Assembly (NCBI RefSeq): GCF_002159495.1 | Contig: NZ_NFIT01000001.1 | Location: 1-64,000, forward strand | Direction: 5' to 3' | Source: Olsenella sp. An293 | GTDB lineage: Bacteria > Actinomycetota > Coriobacteriia > Coriobacteriales > Atopobiaceae | Length of the DNA: 64,000 nt | Shown here: positions 59,359 through 64,000 of the stretch, piece after piece | How positions within the stretch are numbered: position 1 is the stretch's first letter | Layout: each line of letters starts with the position of its first letter | The notes under the pieces: generated by a model | Database searches by the model: none | What the model was told of the DNA's origin: nothing | The model's input: only the letters and a program-made list of their open reading frames with translations | Position numbers and translations under genes: made by a program

Positions 59359-59610
59359 ATGAACGAGTTCCAGGAAGAGGTCGTGGACATCCTCAAGAAC
59401 AAGGCGGCCGAGATCTTTGGCGTGGACGCCTCCACCCTGTCCGCCGAGACGCGCTTCGTCGACGACCTGCACTGCAAGTCCGTCAACATCGTGCAGTTTG
59501 CGTCCGCGCTCGAGGACGAGTACGAGGTCGAGGTCCCCTACATGCAGCTCAACAAGTGCGCGACCTTCGCCGACGCCGCCAAGTTTGTGGATGACGCCCT
59601 GTCCATGTAG
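59359..59610 (+). CDS. acyl carrier protein with KSV at the prosthetic-group site (cassette 2)
   Basis: An 83-residue acyl carrier protein. The attachment site aligns as VDDLHCKSVNIVQFASALED, with Ser41 retained and DSL replaced by KSV. Helix 3 is DEYEVEVPYMQLNKCATFAD. It lies 85 bases after the hydrolase gene, and GAAAGGAAGC precedes the ATG. Small stems (GGGGCGCTCCCC near 59287, GGAAGAGGG...CCCTCTTCC near 59318-59340) occupy the gap. A stem with a T run separates it from the next gene. It is only weakly similar to the ACP of cassette 1, so the two are old paralogues or independent recruits. Confidence 0.88.
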   Translation: MNEFQEEVVDILKNKAAEIFGVDASTLSAETRFVDDLHCKSVNIVQFASALEDEYEVEVPYMQLNKCATFADAAKFVDDALSM

Positions 59611-59617
59611 CACGAAC

Positions 59618-59661
59618 GGCCCGGCAGCGCGGCCCCTCTCGGCCGCCGCCGGGCCCTTTTT
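59618..59661 (+). terminator. terminator inside the operon, between ACP and acyltransferase genes
   Basis: GGCCCGGC and GCCGGGCC pair, with inner GCGGCC/GGCCGC, and are followed by CTTTTTCT. This looks like a full intrinsic terminator. Its place between two genes that should work together suggests it lowers rather than stops read-through, making ACP the more abundant product. Confidence 0.75.
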
Positions 59662-59679
59662 CTATCGAAAGGACCTGAC

Positions 59680-60675
59680 ATGACGCTTATCGAGAAGCTC
59701 GTGGAGGACGCCAAGGCGGCGCCCGCGCGCCGCGTTGCCCTGCCCGAGTGCGAGGCAGCAAAGACCCTGCTCGCCGCCCGTCGCGTGCTCGACGAGGGCG
59801 TGGGGACGCCCGTGCTCGTGAGCCCGCGCGAGGTCATCGAGGCCACGGCCGCCGAGGCCGGAGTTGCGCTCGATGGCATGGAGATCGTCGACTCCTCCGA
59901 CGAGGCGGCCGCCGACGCGCTGGCCGAGCGCTACATGGCCGGCGGCGCCCGCCTGCTCTCCGCCAAGGGCACCCGCCGCAAGATCAAGAGCCCGATGTGG
60001 TACGCGATGGTCATGGAGGAGCTCGGCGACGTGGACTGCACCTTCTGCGGCCACACCAACACCACCGGCGACGTCCTCATGGCCGCCCAGACCATCATCG
60101 GCCTCAAGGAGGGCGTGGATGTCCCGTCGATCTTCGCACTCGTGGAGACCGAGGGCTTCGAGGGCCCGGAGGGCAACGTCGTCTGCTTCGCCGACTGCGG
60201 GCTCAACCCCGAGCCCACGGCCTCCGAGCTCGCCTCCATCGCCATCTCCGCGGCGGACAACGTGGCCGCCATCATGGGCTGGGAGCCGCGCGTGGGCTTC
60301 CTCTCGTACTCCACCTGCGGCTCGGGCGCCGGCAGCTCGGTTGACCGCGTGAACGAGGCGATCTCGCTCGTGCACGAGCGCAGGCCCGACATCGCCGCCG
60401 ACGGCGAGTTCCAGCTCGACGCCGCCATCGACGAGGCCGTCGCCGCCAAGAAGGTGGGTCGCGACTCGGCCGTCGCGGGCCGCGCCAACGTGCTCATCTT
60501 CCCCGACCTCAACTCCGCCAACCTCGCGGTGAAGATCGTCCAGCGCTTCGCCCACGGCGCCGCCTACGGTCACACGCTCTCCGGCTTCAAGTGCCCCGTG
60601 GCCGACTCCTCCCGCGGAGCCACCGTCGACGAGATCGTCGGCGACATCGCGATGCTCGTCCTCGCCGCCCGCTAG
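59680..60675 (+). CDS. phosphate acyltransferase, Pta/Ptb family (cassette 2)
   Basis: A 331-residue phosphate acetyl/butyryltransferase-family enzyme. Typical blocks are RRVALPECEAAKTLLAARRV, FCGHTNTTGDVLMAAQTIIG, ADGEFQLDAAIDEAVAAKKV, AGRANVLIFPDLNSANLAVK and HGAAYGHTLSGFKCPVADSS, the last being closer to acetyl-specific Pta than cassette 1 is. It would convert an acyl thioester and phosphate to acyl-phosphate. It sits between the ACP and acyl kinase genes. GAAAGGACC precedes the ATG. Carrier preference (ACP or CoA) is not visible in the sequence. Confidence 0.9.
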   Translation: MTLIEKLVEDAKAAPARRVALPECEAAKTLLAARRVLDEGVGTPVLVSPREVIEATAAEAGVALDGMEIVDSSDEAAADALAERYMAGGARLLSAKGTRRKIKSPMWYAMVMEELGDVDCTFCGHTNTTGDVLMAAQTIIGLKEGVDVPSIFALVETEGFEGPEGNVVCFADCGLNPEPTASELASIAISAADNVAAIMGWEPRVGFLSYSTCGSGAGSSVDRVNEAISLVHERRPDIAADGEFQLDAAIDEAVAAKKVGRDSAVAGRANVLIFPDLNSANLAVKIVQRFAHGAAYGHTLSGFKCPVADSSRGATVDEIVGDIAMLVLAAR

Positions 60676-60685
60676 CGCCGACGCC

Positions 60686-60725
60686 GGGCGAGAGGGACGC
60701 GTCCGTTCTTCTCGCCCGCATTTTG
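60686..60725 (+). terminator. terminator inside the operon, between acyltransferase and kinase genes
   Basis: GGGCGAGA and TCTCGCCC pair around GGACGCGTCC, followed by GCATTTTGTTGTG. The 3' arm contains CTTCTCG (60708-60714), showing one way the recurrent word can be built into a terminator. Confidence 0.65.
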
Positions 60726-60799
60726 TTGTGTCCGCACAAAGACAGGGGCCGCCGCGCCGCGCACAATCGCCGTACGGCGCGCCCGCAGAAAGGAACCGC

Positions 60800-61921
60800 A
60801 TGGGCCACAAGATCCTCACGCTCTCCCCCGGCTCCACCTCCACGAAGGTGGCTGTCTTCGACGGGACCGAGGCGCTCTTCCGTCTCAACGTCACCCACCC
60901 CGCCGAGGAGATCGCGGCCTTCGACAACGCCGCCGACCAGTTCGAGTACCGCCGCCAGACCATCCTCGACGCCCTCGCCGAGCAGGGCATCGCCCTCGAG
61001 GACATCGACGCCTTCTCCGGCTACTGCGGCGCGATGGGCCCCACCGTCGGCGGCATCTTCGCCATCGACGACACGGTCTGCGACCACGTCATGAACGCCG
61101 GCGTCAACCACCCCGCCATCCTCGGCGCGCCGCTGCTGCACGCCTTCGCGCAGGCGACCGGCAAGCCCGCCTACGCCGTCAACCAGCCCGACACCGACGA
61201 GCTCGTCGACGTGGCGCGCATCACCGGATTTCCCGGCGTCTACCGCAAGAGCCACGTGCACTGCCTCAACCAGAAGGAGTGCGCGATCCGCTGCGCCGCC
61301 GAGCTCGGCCTCACCTACGAGGGCGGCTCCTTCATCGTGGCGCACGTGGGAGGCGGCCTCTCCGTCGCCTGCCACAACCACGGCCGCATGGTCGACACCA
61401 ACGACGTCCTCGAGGGCTCCGGCCCCTTCGCGCCCAACCGCTCCGGCGACGCGCCGCTCAAGCCTGTGGTGAAGCTCGCCTACTCCGGCGCGACCAAGAA
61501 GGAGCTCGACGGCGTCATCGGCAAGACCGGCGGCCTGCTCGGGCTGCTCGGCACCGACGACGCGCGCCAGATCACGGCGCGCATCGAGGCCGGCGACGCC
61601 TGGGCGGAGGTCGTCTACGACGCGATGGCCTACCAGGTCGCCAAGGCGATCGGCGCCTTCGCCGCGGTCCTCGCCGGCAAGGTCGACGGCATCGTGCTCA
61701 CCGGCGGCGTCTCCCACGACCCGCGCTTCGTGTCCTACGTGACCGAGCGCGTGGGCTGGATCGCCCCGGTCAAGGTCTACGCCGGCGACTTCGAGATGGA
61801 CGCGCTCGCCGCGGGCGCCATCCGCGCGCTCGAGGGCACCGAGCCCGTCATGACCTACACCGGCGAGCCCAGCTGGAAGGGTTTCACGATGGACGGCGCC
61901 ATCGCCGACGTCGAGGGCTAG
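60800..61921 (+). CDS. buk: butyrate kinase-type acyl kinase (cassette 2)
   Basis: A 373-residue acyl kinase of the butyrate kinase branch, paralogous to the gene at 41352. Motifs are ILTLSPGSTSTKVAVFDGTE, FSGYCGAMGPTVGGIFAIDD, FIVAHVGGGLSVACHNHGRM and GIVLTGGVSHDPRFVSYVTE. It makes ATP from an acyl-phosphate. The ATG at 60800 follows GAAAGGAACC; the open frame begins earlier, inside the terminator, but without a ribosome site. It is followed 26 bases later by the MFS gene, so transport and energy capture are co-expressed. Confidence 0.92.
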   Translation: MGHKILTLSPGSTSTKVAVFDGTEALFRLNVTHPAEEIAAFDNAADQFEYRRQTILDALAEQGIALEDIDAFSGYCGAMGPTVGGIFAIDDTVCDHVMNAGVNHPAILGAPLLHAFAQATGKPAYAVNQPDTDELVDVARITGFPGVYRKSHVHCLNQKECAIRCAAELGLTYEGGSFIVAHVGGGLSVACHNHGRMVDTNDVLEGSGPFAPNRSGDAPLKPVVKLAYSGATKKELDGVIGKTGGLLGLLGTDDARQITARIEAGDAWAEVVYDAMAYQVAKAIGAFAAVLAGKVDGIVLTGGVSHDPRFVSYVTERVGWIAPVKVYAGDFEMDALAAGAIRALEGTEPVMTYTGEPSWKGFTMDGAIADVEG

Positions 61922-61947
61922 GACAAGAGATAGGAGACGCAAGGCCC

Positions 61948-63222
61948 ATGACCGAGAAGAACGTCGAGACTGGCGCGAGGGCGGGCGGGTTCCACTACGC
62001 CTACGCCATCGTCGCGTCCTGCATAGCGATAACGTTTCTCCCCTGCGCGCTCGTGCTGTCGTGCGCCGGCATCTTCTTCACGCCGGTCTCGCAGTACTTT
62101 GGGGTGGCGACCGCGGAGTTCACGCTGTACTTCTCGGTGCTCAACATCGCCCAGATGCTCACCCTGCCCGTGGCCGGCAAGCTCCTCTCGCGCCTCGACG
62201 CGCGGGCGGTGCTCTCCGCGGCCGTGGTGCTGTGCGCCCTCGGCCTCGCGGGCATGAGCCAGTGCCAGGCCATGTGGCAGTTCTACGTCTGCGGCGCGGT
62301 CCTGGGCGTAGGCGTGTGCCCGCTGATCTACCTCTCCGTGCCCACGCTCGTGAACGCCTGGTGCGTCAAGCGCGTCGGCTTCTTCGTGGGCCTGTGCATG
62401 GCGTTCACCGGCATCGGCGGCGTGGTCTTCAACCCCGTGGGCACGGCGCTGATCAACTCCGGCGCCGAGGGCTGGCGCACCGCCTACCTGGTCTTCGCCG
62501 CGATCGTGGCGGTGGGTACGCTGCCGTTCACGCTGCTCGTGGTGCGCAGCCGGCCCGAGGACAAGGGCCTTGCCCCCTACGGCGCCGGCGAGGCGGCCGC
62601 GGGCGACGGCGCGAAGGCCGAGCTCTCCGGCGTGCCCGCGGAGCGCGCCATGCGCATGCCGGCGTTCTTTGCCCTCGCTGCCTTCTGCGGCGTGATCACG
62701 CTCAACCAGACCATCTACCAGTTCCTTGCCGGCTACGCCCAGTCCTTCGCCGACACCATGCCCGCCATCGCCGCCGCCTCCGGCATCGTGGCGAGCGCCG
62801 CGATGGGCGGCCAGGCCGTGGGCAAGGTCGTGCTCGGCGCCGTGAACGACCGCTCCGTGCACGCCGGCGTGGTGCTGGGCATCGGGGCGGGCGTTGCCGG
62901 CATCACGCTCATGTGGCTCTTCCCGGGCGCGCTCGCGCTGCTGCTCGTGGGCTCCTTCCTCTTTGGCGTGGTCTACGCGATGACCACCGTGCAGACGCCG
63001 CTGCTCGTGCGCACCGTCTTCGGCAGCGCCGACTACACCAACATCTACTCGCGCGTCTCGATGGTGGGCTCGCTCATGAGCGCCGTCGCCGCCGTGCTCT
63101 GGGGCCTGGTCGTGGACTCCGCGGGCGGCTACCCGCTGATGTTTGTCCTTGGCTACGGCTGCATGGCCGTGTGCCTCGTGCTCGCGCTCTTCTCGCTCAA
63201 GGCGAGGCCGCACGTGGCGTAA
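61948..63222 (+). CDS. MFS transporter (oxalate/formate antiporter-like)
   Basis: A 424-residue major facilitator with about twelve helices in two bundles split by a charged loop (RSRPEDKGLAPYGAGEAAAG, residues 195-215). The overall look (YFGVATAEFTLYFSVLNIAQ, GVGVCPLIYLSVPTLVNAWC, AFTGIGGVVFNPVGTALINS) fits the OFA family of carboxylate carriers and antiporters. As the last gene of the hydrolase-ACP-acyltransferase-kinase operon it probably imports the substrate or exchanges it for the acid end product. The N-terminus is short and hydrophilic (MTEKNVETGARAGG). Substrate not determinable. Confidence 0.88.
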   Translation: MTEKNVETGARAGGFHYAYAIVASCIAITFLPCALVLSCAGIFFTPVSQYFGVATAEFTLYFSVLNIAQMLTLPVAGKLLSRLDARAVLSAAVVLCALGLAGMSQCQAMWQFYVCGAVLGVGVCPLIYLSVPTLVNAWCVKRVGFFVGLCMAFTGIGGVVFNPVGTALINSGAEGWRTAYLVFAAIVAVGTLPFTLLVVRSRPEDKGLAPYGAGEAAAGDGAKAELSGVPAERAMRMPAFFALAAFCGVITLNQTIYQFLAGYAQSFADTMPAIAAASGIVASAAMGGQAVGKVVLGAVNDRSVHAGVVLGIGAGVAGITLMWLFPGALALLLVGSFLFGVVYAMTTVQTPLLVRTVFGSADYTNIYSRVSMVGSLMSAVAAVLWGLVVDSAGGYPLMFVLGYGCMAVCLVLALFSLKARPHVA

Positions 63223-63250
63223 CCGCCGAGCAGCTCGCACGTCCTCTCCC

Positions 63251-63278
63251 GCCCCGGGCGCCCCCTCACGCCCGGGGC
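63251..63278 (+). terminator. terminator of the MFS operon
   Basis: GCCCCGGGCG and CGCCCGGGGC form a 10-bp stem followed by GCTCTTGTG. It overlaps the 3' end of the convergent metallo-hydrolase gene. Confidence 0.7.
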
Positions 63279-64000
63279 GCTCTTGTGCCGCGCCTGCGCG
63301 GCGCCGGCAGCCCGCGCGTGATCACCGCACGGAAGTCCGGGCTGTCGACGTCGGCAGTGGGACACGGGCACAGGTGACAGGTGCCCTCCCACTCCGCGAC
63401 GTCGGCGTGGTGCCAGGCGATGCCGCGGTCCCGCTCGGCAAAGTCGGCGGCGGCGCGCCAGCTCGGCAGGTCCGCCTTGGTGAAGGCGTGGCGGTGGTGC
63501 CCCGTGAAGAAGCGCTCGAAGGGCAGGCCCTCCATCTTGTCGAGGGTCGCGCGCCACGCGGAGATGGGCAGAGACTCCTCGAAGCACAGGCACATGATCG
63601 GCGTCACGGCGTCTCCGGAGAGCAGCACCCCGAGCTCCGGGCAGAGGTATCCCATCGAGCCCGTGGTGTGCCCCGGAAGCGCCACGCAGCGCAGGGTGAG
63701 CCCGCCCAGGTCGAGCTCGTCGCCCTCCGCCACGTGCGTCACGCGCGGTCGGGCGCGCTCGGAGATCGCCCACGGGGCGTCGGCCAGGCGCGGGTCGGCG
63801 GCGACGCCGGCGGCGCGGTGCTCCGCGGCGAAGCGCTCCGTCTCGTCCCAGTGGCCGTCCTCCTCCGCCGGCATCATGACCTCGTCGAAGCGATACGCGC
63901 CGCCCACGTGGTCGGGATGGCGATGGGTGAGCAGGACGCGAGGCGTCCGGCCTCCCGCGAGCCCCTCGGCGACGGAGCGCACGTCGCCGAGGCCGAGCAT
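63266..64000 (-). CDS. MBL-fold metallo-hydrolase (partial at window edge)
   Basis: At least 244 residues of a metallo-beta-lactamase-fold hydrolase. The zinc motif is VLLTHRHPDHVGGAYRF. Later ligands are in VALPGHTTGSMGYLCPELGV and LSGDAVTPIMCL, with a final His in FFTGHHRHAF. The frame is open at the right edge of the window, so the true start lies outside; the Met at 63998-64000 may be internal. The end of the protein contains TCHLCPCPTADVDSPDFRAV. Family members hydrolyse thioesters, lactones and phosphodiesters. Glyoxalase-II- or quorum-quenching-like activity is possible; specificity is unknown. Confidence 0.85.
   Translation of the reverse strand: MLGLGDVRSVAEGLAGGRTPRVLLTHRHPDHVGGAYRFDEVMMPAEEDGHWDETERFAAEHRAAGVAADPRLADAPWAISERARPRVTHVAEGDELDLGGLTLRCVALPGHTTGSMGYLCPELGVLLSGDAVTPIMCLCFEESLPISAWRATLDKMEGLPFERFFTGHHRHAFTKADLPSWRAAADFAERDRGIAWHHADVAEWEGTCHLCPCPTADVDSPDFRAVITRGLPAPRRRGTRAPRA

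Noticed and set aside
57234-59489. N-terminal extension of the second PucR-type protein to 1,270 codons
   Set aside because: The extension is the antisense of the divergent hydrolase gene; the ATG at 57233 has a strong ribosome site.

Overview
The window is GC-rich, densely coded bacterial DNA. Its gene content points to an anaerobic member of the Coriobacteriia, most likely an Olsenella-like Atopobiaceae. This is inferred from the protein families (superoxide reductase, many soluble flavin reductases, acyl kinase fermentation genes, PucR-type regulators, AddAB) and was not checked by any search. No tRNA, rRNA, CRISPR array, phage or transposase was seen.

Layout. 1-7.6 kb is a patchwork of small accessory genes: an FtsX-type permease, a RelB antitoxin with a broken GNAT toxin, a guanidinium exporter behind a guanidine-III-like riboswitch, an XRE/TipAS regulator bracketed by two large palindromic repeat elements, a ribbon-helix-helix/nucleotidyltransferase fusion, scrambled response-regulator fragments, AlkD with an SOS box, and HigBA. 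7.6-12.6 kb holds an ECF sigma factor, a membrane protein and an ABC-2 exporter in one run, then a Fic protein. 12.8-16.6 kb has a release-factor-like hydrolase, a DJ-1 protein, a lone PTS EIIA and ruvCAB under a second SOS box. 16.6-23 kb has an NAD synthetase homologue that has lost its catalytic residues, superoxide reductase and dnaE. 23.2-30 kb is addBA. 30-41.3 kb is mixed housekeeping: a TrpR-like regulator, a lipase-like protein, FucO, an M20 peptidase, a LysR regulator, TatA, PaaK plus an ACT protein, and phosphofructokinase.

41.3-63.2 kb is the most interesting part. Two paralogous cassettes, each encoding an acyl carrier protein, a phosphate acyltransferase and a butyrate-kinase-type acyl kinase, flank a redox module: two iron-sulfur-flavoprotein-like reductases, a NuoF-like subunit without its NADH/FMN domain, a NuoG-GltD fusion and a soluble fumarate-reductase-type flavoprotein. 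One cassette is fed by a thiolase/DUF35 pair, the other by an S15-type alpha/beta hydrolase. Two PucR-type regulators and a TetR regulator are interspersed, and an MFS carrier ends the run. I infer a catabolic system in which acyl groups on ACP are converted to acyl-phosphates and then ATP, coupled to reduction of an unknown organic acceptor.

A second theme is non-coding. An 11-base word, CGAGAAGRNCG, recurs in most intergenic spacers. It is often paired head to head inside large palindromic arrays whose outer repeat word differs from locus to locus. The pattern resembles DNA-uptake sequences, but no function is shown.
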